This document shows, piece by piece, positions 13,365 to 23,072 of a stretch of 34,040 nt of DNA. The notes under the pieces are model-generated. The model worked only from the letters and a program-made list of their open reading frames with translations, did no database searches and was not told the DNA's origin. Source of the DNA: Myxococcota bacterium. Lineage in GTDB: Bacteria; Myxococcota_A; Polyangia; Palsa-1104; JAEUJZ01. The stretch spans positions 1-34,040 of the forward strand of contig JANWXW010000169.1 of assembly GCA_025057315.1 (NCBI GenBank), written 5' to 3'. The position numbers were made by a program, and so were the translations under genes. Position 1 is the stretch's first letter, and each line of letters starts with the position of its first letter.

Positions 13365-16300
13365 CTAGCGTTTGCGCATGCGCACGATGTCCAGCAAGCG
13401 CGTCACGCCCCGGTCCTGGTCGGCCAACAAGCGCGCCGTGGCAGACAGCACGGCCCGATAGTCGGCGGCGTCCAGATCGCTGCCGCGGACCCCGGGCTCG
13501 CCCGCCCGCTGCCGGTTGATCTCCGCCGCTGCCTCGGCCAGGACATAGAGCGGATAGGGGCCCGGACCGGCCCCATACAGGTTGGCCAGCAGCCGGAGCA
13601 ACACCTGGTCGGGGTCCACGTGCCGGGCCCGCCGCATCAGCGCCAGCGCCGCCTGGACCGGCCCCTGGTCGGGGTCCAGCGCCGCCGAGGCCGCGCGCAC
13701 CAGCGGCACCAGGTCCACCTCGTCCAACAGAAGCTGGAGCAGGTCCGCAGTCAGCGCCAGCACCGCCGGAGCCCCCGTGCCGGCCGGATCGAGCAGCCGG
13801 TGCAGCAGCCGCTGGAGCGCCCGCCGACCCGCCGGGTCTGTGCTGATCTGCGCCGCCAGATCCACGGCCCCGGCCAGCACCGGTCCGGTGAGGCTGTCGC
13901 GCAGCTCTTCTAGCAGACCCTGGCGCACCCACCGGTCTAGGTCACCAGCGCGGGCATGGGCCTCGATGCGCTCGCTCAGCAGGTCGATGAGCAGCAGCAG
14001 CAGCGGCCGAACGCGGGGGTTCTGGAACCCGCCCGGGCGCGCCGGCAGCAGCAGGTCGCCCACCCGGGAGACGGCTTCCTTCCAGCGCCTCTCCAGGGGC
14101 GGGTCCTGGGCCAGGCGCTCGCGCTTCGTTCGGTAGGCATCGGCCAGCAGGTAGTAGGGGGTCACCCTGCCGGCCAGCTCGGCGGGCAGCACATCGCGCA
14201 GGACCGGGTCGTTGCTTCGGCGGAAGGCCGGCTGCCCGTCGCCGCGCAGGGCCAGGGTGCGGCCGTTGCGGTAGGCCAGCGGCCCCCCCAGGCGCGGAGC
14301 AGCCGGGTCCATGAACCAGCGCAGCGCGTTGCTCAGGATCGGCACAGCCGGCTGCCCATCGGCGGTGCGCAGGCCAGGCAGCACCTGGGCCAGACCGAGC
14401 ATCGCCGGCCACAGGTCGGTGCCGGCCAGCACCTGGGCCAGCAGCGGCTCGTACCGCACCGCTCCGCTCTTCTGGTTCATGGGCTCATAGTCCAACCCGA
14501 AGAAACGCGACCGGGGGGTCGGCCAGTGCCGGTGCAGCACGGTCAGCAGGTCGACCAGGATCTTGGCCGCCGAACGCGCCTCCAGACAGCGCCCCGTCGC
14601 ATCGGTGCGCACGCACTCGGCATGGCGGGCAAAGGCAGCCACCACCGGCTTGAAGGCCGTAAAGAAGGTGGCGCTGGTGCGCTCGCGGCCCTGGGGGTCG
14701 CGCGGGTGCAGCCGCTCCAGCGCAAAGAGCACGCCGTCGTGGTGCTGCCGCCAGGCGTGGTCCTGGTTGCAGCACAGGGTGCCCTCGCGTCGCGGCAGAC
14801 ACGGACCAGGGTCGATGGTGCCCTTGAGGAAGTCCGACCGGCGGTCGGGGTCCTGAAACAGCAGGCGCGCCGCCACCGCCGGATGGGGGAAACGGCCAAA
14901 GCCGGGGATGCCCATCAACCCCTCTAGCACCGACTCGCCGAGCCCGCCAAGCAGGCGAATGAGGTCGCGCTGGAAGCTGTCAGACAATGCGTTGTAAAAG
15001 TCGCCCGCCGCCACCGAGGTCGGGTGGAAGTCCTGCGGCCGCGCTTGCATGTCCTTGCCGACGAAGCTGAGGACATAAAAGAGCGCCAAATCGTCTATCT
15101 TAAACAGGCTACAGGGCGCGCTGTAGGTCAGCTCAAACAGCAGGATGCGCACCTTGGCGTCGCGCCGGTTGCAGAAGGTCAGCCCGTTGGCATCGTGCAC
15201 CAGGTGCAGCAGCCGCTGCAGCAGCGAGCGGTTGTTGGCCGGGTTGCCGGCGTCTCGGTTCACATCGCTGTCGGGCAGGTCGCGGCGCACCGGCTTGCCG
15301 GTGGTGCCGATGGTGGCTGCCGGGCGCGTCCAGTCCAGCTGGTCCTGGTTCATGTAGATATAGCTGCTGTCGGTGGCCAGCTGGGCCCCAAGCAGGCCCA
15401 GGTCCGCCACGGCCGGGTCGCGCAGGGCCTGCACCAGGTCGCTGACCAGGCCGGGAACGCGCAGCAGGCGCACCAGCACGGGGGCCAGGTCGTCATAGAG
15501 GGTGGCCCGCTCGTCCAGGCGCGCCTCGTCATAGAGGGGCTTTTTGGCCTCGTCCAGCACCTGGGCCAACGCGCCCAGGGTGCGCGCAACCGCTGCCTCG
15601 TGGTGGTGCAGCAAGGCCCGCAGCACGCCGAGCAGGCGCTGCAGGTCCGCGCCGGAGCCGTCGCCCGTGTCGGAGTAGCCCAGGAGCTGAAGGTAGGCAT
15701 GAATCAGGTCCAGCAGCGCGCTGTCCTGGTCGGCAAAGCCGCTGTAGCGCAGGGTCTGCCCCGAGGGGTAGCGCCGCTCGGCCTCGCGCCGTGGACCGAG
15801 CAGGTGCCCCATGCCGGTCAAAAGGGCCAGCGGCACATCGTGCCGGGGGTCGAGCAGATCGTAACCCTCGCGGACCAGGGCCCCTAGCGCCGTGGCCGAC
15901 AGGTCGATGTAGCGATACAGGGGCCTCGGGTCGCCCGCCTGCCGCAGCGCACGGCCCTGGGCATCGCGGGCAGCGGCCAGGTCTCGGACCGCGGGGTCCA
16001 GGACCGGAAAGGGGGCAATTGCCGGCAGCCGCATGCCGTCGCTGCCGACAAACCGTCCGCTGGCATCTACATCGGGCAGCCCGTCGCCGTTGCGGTCGAC
16101 ATACGGTGCGGGCAGGCCGCCGCTGCTGTCCAGCAGGGGCAGCCCGCGGTGGTCCCGGAGCACGGCCAGCACCGGCTGGGGCAGCGCGCGCAGGTCGGGG
16201 TGGGAGGACAGCAGCAGGCGCAGGGCGATGCGCAGGGTGCGCTCGGGGCTGGCCGGGTCCGCCACCGGTTGCGTCTGGCGCATCTCGGTAGCCAGGGCCC

Positions 16301-16934
16301 GCAGCAGGCGGCGCAGGCCCTCGGCCGCTGGGGCCTCTTGTAGACCGGGACGGGCGCTGGCCACCAGCGGCAGGATGCTGCCCAGCAGCGCGTCCAGCTC
16401 CGGATCGGCTAGCAGCGCCCGGGGCACCCCGGCCACCAGCGCTGCCGGCCGGAACCCATCGCGCCAGCCCAGGCGCCCCAGCGCCGCCGTGGCTGCCGGG
16501 TCGCTAGCGAAAGAGCGCAGCACGTCGGCGGTGCCGCGCACCACAGCGCCCACCATGCCCTCGTCCTCCAGCGGGGCCAGGGCACGCAGGTAGCGATCCA
16601 AAGGCTCGAGCAGGGGCTCGGGAGCCACCGCATCCACCTGCTCGATGATCGCTGGCCGCTCGGCCTGCAGCGCCCAAGCCACTGGCGGCGCCCCCGGCGG
16701 TGGCGCGCCCCGCCCCTCGCACAGCGGCCGGTACGAGACGCCCGCCGCGTCGATGGCCCTCCTGCCGCCGGCGGCTCGCTCGGCCAGCTCGGCGGTGTAG
16801 ATGACCCGTTGACAGGCCTCTCGATAGACGATCTGGCCCAAGGTGCGGCCGCCTAGGGTCGCGCGTCCGCCCAGATCGACATCGCACCCGGACGCCATGG
16901 ACAGACACAGGCACAAGGGAAGGGCTCGCTGCAT
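13365..16934 (-). CDS. Very large lipoprotein of unknown function (1189 aa)
   Basis: The protein has a signal peptide with a lipobox at Ala-Ser-Gly-Cys18 and Asp at the next position. The mature chain is mostly Leu/Ala/Arg-rich and predicted helical, with many short repeated helix pairs resembling HEAT-like solenoids but no repeat I can assign. A calcium-loop-like Asp-Arg-Asn-Gly-Asp-Gly-Leu-Pro-Asp sequence occurs near residue 290. A Cys cluster (Gly-Pro-Cys-Leu-Pro, Cys-Cys-Asn-Gln-Asp-His) lies near 720. I recognise no enzyme motif. The start is ATG 16934 with GGAG seven bases upstream; the slightly longer frame to 16967 adds residues before the signal peptide. It is monocistronic, convergent with the FG-GAP gene and 96 bases downstream of pruA. 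It is probably a periplasmic or outer-membrane scaffold. Confidence 0.75.
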   Translation of the reverse strand: MQRALPLCLCLSMASGCDVDLGGRATLGGRTLGQIVYREACQRVIYTAELAERAAGGRRAIDAAGVSYRPLCEGRGAPPPGAPPVAWALQAERPAIIEQVDAVAPEPLLEPLDRYLRALAPLEDEGMVGAVVRGTADVLRSFASDPAATAALGRLGWRDGFRPAALVAGVPRALLADPELDALLGSILPLVASARPGLQEAPAAEGLRRLLRALATEMRQTQPVADPASPERTLRIALRLLLSSHPDLRALPQPVLAVLRDHRGLPLLDSSGGLPAPYVDRNGDGLPDVDASGRFVGSDGMRLPAIAPFPVLDPAVRDLAAARDAQGRALRQAGDPRPLYRYIDLSATALGALVREGYDLLDPRHDVPLALLTGMGHLLGPRREAERRYPSGQTLRYSGFADQDSALLDLIHAYLQLLGYSDTGDGSGADLQRLLGVLRALLHHHEAAVARTLGALAQVLDEAKKPLYDEARLDERATLYDDLAPVLVRLLRVPGLVSDLVQALRDPAVADLGLLGAQLATDSSYIYMNQDQLDWTRPAATIGTTGKPVRRDLPDSDVNRDAGNPANNRSLLQRLLHLVHDANGLTFCNRRDAKVRILLFELTYSAPCSLFKIDDLALFYVLSFVGKDMQARPQDFHPTSVAAGDFYNALSDSFQRDLIRLLGGLGESVLEGLMGIPGFGRFPHPAVAARLLFQDPDRRSDFLKGTIDPGPCLPRREGTLCCNQDHAWRQHHDGVLFALERLHPRDPQGRERTSATFFTAFKPVVAAFARHAECVRTDATGRCLEARSAAKILVDLLTVLHRHWPTPRSRFFGLDYEPMNQKSGAVRYEPLLAQVLAGTDLWPAMLGLAQVLPGLRTADGQPAVPILSNALRWFMDPAAPRLGGPLAYRNGRTLALRGDGQPAFRRSNDPVLRDVLPAELAGRVTPYYLLADAYRTKRERLAQDPPLERRWKEAVSRVGDLLLPARPGGFQNPRVRPLLLLLIDLLSERIEAHARAGDLDRWVRQGLLEELRDSLTGPVLAGAVDLAAQISTDPAGRRALQRLLHRLLDPAGTGAPAVLALTADLLQLLLDEVDLVPLVRAASAALDPDQGPVQAALALMRRARHVDPDQVLLRLLANLYGAGPGPYPLYVLAEAAAEINRQRAGEPGVRGSDLDAADYRAVLSATARLLADQDRGVTRLLDIVRMRKR

Positions 16935-17030
16935 GGAACGGCTCCAGAGCACAGCCTGGGGGGCCAAGCCAGTATAGCGAGCGGGCAGGCGGCTGGGCGG
17001 GCAGAAGATCCGGGCGCCGGCGCGGCCGGG

Positions 17031-18671
<1,641 letters not shown>

Positions 18672-18674
18672 CGC

Positions 18675-19658
18675 TCACTCCGGGTGGGCAGCAAGGAAGT
18701 GTTCAGCCTGCAGCGCGGCCATGCAGCCCGTGCCAGCAGCCGTGATGGCCTGGCGCCAGACCTTGTCCTGGACGTCCCCAGCGGCAAAGACCCCGGGCAC
18801 CGACGTCTCGGTGGTCCCTGGCCGGGTCACGATGTAGCCAGCCTCGTCCAGCTGCAGCTGGCCGCGCAAAAAGGCGGTGTTGGGCACGTGCCCAATCGCA
18901 TAAAACAGGCCCCGCGCCGGCACCACGCGCTGCTGCCCGGTGGCGACGTGGGCCAGCCGCACCGCCTCCAGCGTGCTCTGCCCCAGGGCCTCTTGGACGA
19001 CGTGGTTCCAGATGATCTCGATTTTCGGGTTGGCCAGCACCCGCTCCTGCATGATTTTGGAGGCGCGCAGGGCATCGCGGCGGTGCACCAGAAGCACCTT
19101 GCTGCCGAACTTGCTCAGGAAGCTGGCCTCCTCGCAGGCCGAGTCTCCCCCGCCGACCACGACCAGCACCTGGTCGCGAAAGATGGGCAGGGCCCCATCG
19201 CAGACGGCGCAAGCGCTGATGCCGCGGTTCCACAACCGTTCCTCACCGGGGATGCCCATGCGCCGGGCGGTGGCGCCGGTGGCCACGATGAGCGCCCGGG
19301 TGCGCACAGCATGGCTGTCGGAGAAGACGCCAAAGGGACGCGCCGACAGGTCCACCCGCTCGACGGTCTCGGTGATGATGCGCGTGCCGAACCGTTCCGA
19401 CTGCGCACGCATCCGCTCCATCAGCTTTGGCCCCTCGATGCCCTCGGGGAAGCCAGGGTAATTTTCGACGTCGGTGGTGGTGGTCAGCTGCCCGCCGGCG
19501 GCCACGCCCCCGGCCAAAAAGCCCTCAAACAACAGCGGCCGGAGCTTGGCCCGGGCCGCGTAGATGGCAGCCGTGTGGGCCGCCGGACCAGAGCCGATGA
19601 TGACCAGCTGCTCGACCGGTTCGACCCGTCCGACCGGTTCGGTCAGTTCGATGGACAT
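18675..19658 (-). CDS. trxB: Thioredoxin reductase
   Basis: A 327-residue FAD enzyme that uses NADPH to reduce thioredoxin. FAD-binding Gly22-Ser-Gly-Pro-Ala-Ala, redox-active Cys150-Ala-Val-Cys153-Asp, NADPH-binding Gly-Gly-Gly-Asp-Ser-Ala (169-174), the phosphate-recognising His-Arg-Arg-x-x-x-Arg (192-198), and the C-terminal Gly-Val-Phe-Ala-Ala-Gly-Asp FAD motif are all present. Intact HRRxxxR indicates NADPH rather than ferredoxin or NADH dependence. The start is ATG 19658 (GAGGG upstream), ten bases after the rubredoxin stop; the longer frame to 19817 overlaps rubredoxin and adds a nonsense N-terminus. A few extra residues before the FAD motif make it slightly longer at the N-terminus than E. 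coli TrxB. Confidence 0.94.
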   Translation of the reverse strand: MSIELTEPVGRVEPVEQLVIIGSGPAAHTAAIYAARAKLRPLLFEGFLAGGVAAGGQLTTTTDVENYPGFPEGIEGPKLMERMRAQSERFGTRIITETVERVDLSARPFGVFSDSHAVRTRALIVATGATARRMGIPGEERLWNRGISACAVCDGALPIFRDQVLVVVGGGDSACEEASFLSKFGSKVLLVHRRDALRASKIMQERVLANPKIEIIWNHVVQEALGQSTLEAVRLAHVATGQQRVVPARGLFYAIGHVPNTAFLRGQLQLDEAGYIVTRPGTTETSVPGVFAAGDVQDKVWRQAITAAGTGCMAALQAEHFLAAHPE

Positions 19659-19668
19659 GCGCAGCCCT

Positions 19669-19839
19669 CTACTCGTCCAGGGGCTCGAAGTCGGCCTTGC
19701 TGGCGCCGCAATCGGGGCATACCCAGGTCTCCACCAGGTCCTCAAAGGGCGTACCCGGCGGCACGCCGCTGTCGGGGTCGCCCACGGCGGGGTCATAGAT
19801 GTGGCCGCAAATGACACAACGGTACTTTCTCATCTTCAT
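19669..19839 (-). CDS. Rubredoxin
   Basis: A 56-residue one-iron protein. Cys-Val-Ile-Cys-Gly near residue 8 and Cys-Pro-Asp-Cys-Gly near residue 42 supply the Fe(Cys)4 site. The Tyr-Asp-Pro-Ala-Val-Gly-Asp-Pro-Asp-Ser-Gly-Val and Pro-Gly-Thr-Pro-Phe-Glu-Asp-Leu segments are classic rubredoxin sequence, and the length is typical. It is a soluble electron carrier; partners in other organisms include alkane hydroxylases, superoxide reductase, rubrerythrin and NAD(P)H-rubredoxin reductases. Here its neighbour is thioredoxin reductase, and a physical or redox link is possible but not shown. ATG 19839 overlaps the ppx stop (ATGA), and a second in-frame ATG lies two codons later. Confidence 0.93.
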   Translation of the reverse strand: MKMRKYRCVICGHIYDPAVGDPDSGVPPGTPFEDLVETWVCPDCGASKADFEPLDE

Positions 19840-20774
19840 GACTGGCTCCCTCGAGATGGGTCGAGCGCATCGGCTAGCTCCAGCAGCGCACCCCAGCGCA
19901 CGCCGCGGTCGCTGATCAGGACCTGGGAGGCACCGGCGCGCTCGCACACGGCGAGCAGGATCTCGCCGCCGGCGTAGATGACATCGGCCCGGCGCGGGTC
20001 CAGACCGCCCAGCTCTCGTCGGGCAGCAGCAGACAGGGTGCCCAGCTGCTGCACCAGCGCAGCCAGCTCAGGCACCGGGACCCTGTGCCCTTCCAGACGG
20101 GCGCTGTCGTGAGCCCGCAGGCCCAGATGCAGCGCGGCCAGCGTCGTGACCGTGCCAGCCACGCCGCACAGCTCGCCCCGCGGCGCGGGCAGCTGGGCCA
20201 CCGCCTCGGCAATGGCAGCCCGGGCCGCGCGGCGCTCCGCCTCCGTAGGGGGGTCTCCATGCAGGTAGCGCTCGGTGATGCGCACCGACCCCACAGGAAT
20301 GCTGTGCCAGATGGGCGGCGACCTGTCCCCACCTTGCCCCACGATCAGCTCGGTCGAACCGCCGCCGATGTCCAGCACGCTCCGCCAGGCGCCGGCAGGC
20401 AGGGGCAGGCTGGCAGACACCGCGCGCCACGCCAGGTGGGCTTCCTGCTGCGCGCTCAGGATGCGCACCGGCAGGCCCAGGGCGGCAGCGCGGGCCAGGA
20501 ACTCGGCGCTGTTGGCCGCAGCCCGCAGCGACTCGGTCCCCACCACCGCGATGGGGTCGGCACCAAGCTGCCGCGCTCGGGCTGCATGCTGCTGCATCGC
20601 CTCTAGAGTGCGCGCCATCGCTGCCTCATCGAGCCGGCCACTGCGGTCCAGGCCTTGGCCGAGGCGGGTCAGGGCAATCCGCTCCTCTACGGCCCGCACA
20701 GGCTGCCCAGGTGCCACCTCGGCCACAAGAAGAAGCACCGTGTTCGTGCCGCAGTCGATGGTGGCAACCCGCAT
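19836..20774 (-). CDS. Ppx/GppA-family phosphatase (exopolyphosphatase or pppGpp hydrolase)
   Basis: A 312-residue single-unit member of the actin-like ASKHA fold family that removes terminal phosphate from polyphosphate or converts pppGpp to ppGpp. Visible motifs are the N-terminal Ile-Asp-Cys-Gly-Thr-Asn-Thr (phosphate 1), Gly-Thr-Glu-Ser-Leu-Arg-Ala-Ala-x-Asn with the likely catalytic Glu, and Asp-Ile-Gly-Gly-Gly-Ser-Thr-Glu-Leu (phosphate 2). It lacks the C-terminal HD-like domain of the long E. coli Ppx and GppA, so it resembles the short Aquifex-type enzymes. Substrate preference cannot be decided from sequence. It is the first gene of a four-gene operon; a -10/-35 pair lies immediately upstream and there is no clear Shine-Dalgarno. 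Confidence 0.9.
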   Translation of the reverse strand: MRVATIDCGTNTVLLLVAEVAPGQPVRAVEERIALTRLGQGLDRSGRLDEAAMARTLEAMQQHAARARQLGADPIAVVGTESLRAAANSAEFLARAAALGLPVRILSAQQEAHLAWRAVSASLPLPAGAWRSVLDIGGGSTELIVGQGGDRSPPIWHSIPVGSVRITERYLHGDPPTEAERRAARAAIAEAVAQLPAPRGELCGVAGTVTTLAALHLGLRAHDSARLEGHRVPVPELAALVQQLGTLSAAARRELGGLDPRRADVIYAGGEILLAVCERAGASQVLISDRGVRWGALLELADALDPSRGSQS

Positions 20775-20786
20775 AGGCGGCGGGAA

Positions 20787-20814
20787 AGCCTACTCGATGG
20801 GTGGGAAATCGCAA
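20787..20814 (-). promoter_or_regulatory. Possible promoter of the ppx-rubredoxin-trxB-pruA operon
   Basis: On the minus strand TTGCGA (20809-20814, four of six consensus) and TAGGCT (20787-20792) are 16 bases apart. The -10 ends 12 bases before ATG 20774, so the leader would be only about five bases, and no Shine-Dalgarno is visible. Confidence 0.4.
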
Positions 20815-20906
20815 GCAGGAAAGAGCAGCCCAGGCACGCCTCCACCCCTCCGCCACGGCGGCACCGCAGGGGCCTGCCCCGAGGCGCTCCGGCCTTCCTT
20901 CCCTTG

Positions 20907-22139
20907 TTACGTCGTGTACTCTGCGTTGACCTCGATGTAGCGATACCCCAGGTCGCTGGTCATCAGGCGGGCGCGGCCGCGCCCCTGGCGCAGCTCCAGC
21001 AGCAGATGCACGTTCTGGCGCGCCATGGCCCGGCTGAGGGCTGCGCGGTCGAAACCCACTGGTCCACCGTCGGCAAACACCACAACGCCCTGGAGCACAC
21101 ACCGCAGCCCCTCCACGCTGCCCACCTCTTTGCAGTTGCCCACCTGGCTGACAAAGCGCCCCCAGTTGGGGTCGTTGCCATACAGGGCCGTGCGCACCAA
21201 CGCCGACCGCGCCACATGGCGCGCCACCGCCGCAGCGGCCTGGTCTGAAGCCGCGCCCCGCACGGTGATGGTGGTGACCTTGGTCGCCCCCTCGCCGTCC
21301 CGCACCACCAGCCAGGCCAGACGCCGCGCCACCCGGTCGATGGGGGCGCGCCAGCCGGGGGGCGCCGGCACGCGACCTGTGGCCAGCAGCAGCAGCGTGT
21401 CGTTCGTGCTGGCGTGGCTGTCCACATGGATCGCGTTGAAGCTCCGCGCGGCGATGTCGGGCAGGGCCTGGCGCAGCTGCTGGGGCGGCAGGTCCATGTC
21501 CGTGGCGACAAAGGCCAGCAGCGTCGCCATGTCGGGCTCGATCATGCCAGCGCCCTTGCACACCCCCGCCACGGTGGCGGCGCACGGTCCGGCCCCCAGT
21601 CGGGCCGAGGCCTCCTTGGGGAAGGCGTCCGTGGTCATGATGGCTGCCAGAAAGTCCCGCCCCGCCGCCGGGGCATCTGACAGCGCGGCCAGCGCGGCCT
21701 CAATGCCCCGATGCACCCGCGCCATGGGCAGGGGCTGACCGATGACACCCGTCGAGCAGACCAGCACCTGCTCCACCGGGCAGTCCAGGGCCTGGGCGAC
21801 CTGCCGGGCCATGGCGCGGGCATCGCGCAAGCCCTGCGCCCCGGTGCAGGCGTTGGCATTGCCGCTGTTGACGACCAGGGCGCGAACCCAGCCGCCCGTG
21901 CGCTGCAGGTGCTCCCGGCACAGCAGCACCGGGGCGGCGGCAAGCCGGTTGCGGGTGAACACGCCGGCGCAGGCCACCGGGCGGTCGGCACACAGCAGCG
22001 CCACATCCGGACGACCGCTCGGCTTGATGCCAGCTGCCACGCCGGCGGCCCGCAGACCGGCGATGCTGGTGAGCGTGTCAGAGGCCGGCCGCAGCCGCGG
22101 CACCTCGGGACGGGCATGGGGCACAGCAGATCGAGCCAT
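20907..22139 (-). CDS. argJ: Glutamate N-acetyltransferase / amino-acid acetyltransferase
   Basis: A 410-residue ArgJ, which transfers acetyl from N-acetylornithine to glutamate and, in bifunctional forms, also makes N-acetylglutamate from acetyl-CoA, in arginine synthesis. The precursor self-cleaves at Ala205-Thr206 within Lys-Gly-Ala-Gly-Met-Ile-x-Pro-Asp-Met-Ala-Thr-Leu-Leu-Ala-Phe, making Thr206 the nucleophile. The oxyanion-hole segment Cys-Ser-Thr-Gly-Val-Ile-Gly (128-134), Asn-Ser-Gly-Asn-Ala-Asn-Ala-Cys-Thr-Gly and Gly-Asn-Asp-Pro-Asn-Trp-Gly-Arg are intact. A C-terminal Tyr-Ile-x-Val-Asn-Ala-Glu-Tyr-Thr-Thr matches family ends. The start is ATG 22139; 19 further in-frame codons upstream look non-coding. 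Other arg genes are not nearby. Confidence 0.95.
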   Translation of the reverse strand: MARSAVPHARPEVPRLRPASDTLTSIAGLRAAGVAAGIKPSGRPDVALLCADRPVACAGVFTRNRLAAAPVLLCREHLQRTGGWVRALVVNSGNANACTGAQGLRDARAMARQVAQALDCPVEQVLVCSTGVIGQPLPMARVHRGIEAALAALSDAPAAGRDFLAAIMTTDAFPKEASARLGAGPCAATVAGVCKGAGMIEPDMATLLAFVATDMDLPPQQLRQALPDIAARSFNAIHVDSHASTNDTLLLLATGRVPAPPGWRAPIDRVARRLAWLVVRDGEGATKVTTITVRGAASDQAAAAVARHVARSALVRTALYGNDPNWGRFVSQVGNCKEVGSVEGLRCVLQGVVVFADGGPVGFDRAALSRAMARQNVHLLLELRQGRGRARLMTSDLGYRYIEVNAEYTT

Positions 22140-22231
22140 GGCAGGACAAAGACCAGATGGGCCCGTGGACCAAGCCGAAGCGGGCCCCCCACGCACCCCG
22201 GGCAGGGCCTCCCGAAGCAGAGGGGACCGCC

Positions 22232-22260
22232 ATCATACAGGCCTGCTGGGAGCGGGTCCA
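22232..22260 (-). promoter_or_regulatory. Promoter of argJ
   Basis: On the minus strand TGGACC (22255-22260, four of six consensus) and TATGAT (22232-22237, five of six) are 17 bases apart. The predicted start lies about 85 bases upstream of ATG 22139, a conventional leader, although no Shine-Dalgarno precedes the ATG. Confidence 0.5.
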
Positions 22261-22356
22261 GTTCGGCTGCGCTCAATGCCGCAGGCACCCGCCGTCTTGC
22301 TCGGCGTCCATCCGTCCCCAAGACCCGCCCCCACGCAGGCCGCGTCCCCCAGTTGG

Positions 22357-22374
22357 CGCCCGCCCTGGCGGGCG
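22357..22374. other. Perfect 8-bp GC hairpin upstream of the envelope operon
   Basis: CGCCCGCC and GGCGGGCG are exact inverted copies separated by two bases. It lies 69 bases before ATG 22443, so it could be part of that gene's 5' leader, or an operator or attenuator. No T-run follows, so it is not an obvious intrinsic terminator. Palindromes of this composition are not rare in such GC-rich DNA. Confidence 0.4.
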
Positions 22375-22442
22375 GGGGCGATGGAAAGCCGCAGGAGGAT
22401 CGGCGAAAATGTAATTTGTGCAATTTATTTAGGAGAATGCCC

Positions 22443-23063
22443 ATGCCCAACCCCGAGGCCAGTCAGGGCACCGCCGCCTCCCACCTGGTCGAGTGGCTGC
22501 GGACGTTGCCTGCCCTCATCACGGCGGCCACCGCGCTGGTCACGGCCATCGCCGCGCTGCGCAAGCCGCCCGATGACACGCCCACCCGGCTCGCCTACCA
22601 GGAGCTGAGCAAGGTCATCGAGCAGCTGGCCGAGGCCTCCAAGCAGAACCAACAAGACCTTATCGCCCTGCGCAACTTCCTGGAGGGCTACCTTCGCGCT
22701 GCGGAGGGGCGTGAGCGGGCCCTGTTGGTGTCCCAGCCCGACCCGCTCGATGGAGCGCGCCAGCGGCAACCGGGGCGACCGGGGGCGGCAGGGCCCCCGC
22801 GCAAGGCCACAGAGGGAGCGGCCCCCAGGCCAGGGGGCCGCAACGCGGGCGAGTCCATCGCGTCGCCGCCGACAAGGGGCAGCGCGCAGAGTGCCTCCGA
22901 AGCCCAGCCAGCGACCCCTGGGGCGAGCGGGACCGGTCGGGTTCCCCTGCAGCTGCCGAAGCTGACCATGCCTCGGGAGGTGGCCCGGCCGCTGCCTTAC
23001 AAGGCACTGCTCCAGAGGCCCCAGCAGGTCCTCGAATCACCGCCGAGCCATGGGACATGGTAA
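22443..23063 (+). CDS. Membrane-anchored coiled-coil, Pro-rich protein of unknown function
   Basis: A 206-residue protein in no family I recognise. Residues about 20-40 form one hydrophobic helix without a signal cleavage site. Residues 50-85 are heptad-like and probably a coiled coil. Residues 95-170 are Pro/Gly/Arg/Ser-rich and disordered, and the last 35 residues are Pro/Leu-rich. This plan (membrane anchor, coiled coil, flexible linker) would allow it to reach across the periplasm, as TonB-like or tethering proteins do, though no TonB motif is present. ATG 22443 has AGGAG at seven-base spacing; ATG 22437 is too close to it. The 35 bases upstream are strikingly AT-rich. It precedes the barrel gene by nine bases. 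Confidence 0.7.
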   Translation: MPNPEASQGTAASHLVEWLRTLPALITAATALVTAIAALRKPPDDTPTRLAYQELSKVIEQLAEASKQNQQDLIALRNFLEGYLRAAEGRERALLVSQPDPLDGARQRQPGRPGAAGPPRKATEGAAPRPGGRNAGESIASPPTRGSAQSASEAQPATPGASGTGRVPLQLPKLTMPREVARPLPYKALLQRPQQVLESPPSHGTW

Positions 23064-23072
23064 GATGCGCCG

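Larger units (their letters stand above)
22140..22442. other. Divergent regulatory region between argJ and the envelope operon
   Basis: The 303-base spacer holds a likely argJ promoter (22232-22260), a strong hairpin (22357-22374) and, at its right end, an unusually AT-rich 35-base stretch leading into the AGGAG site of the next gene. No gene is evident. I see no recognisable arginine-repressor operator. Confidence 0.6.
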
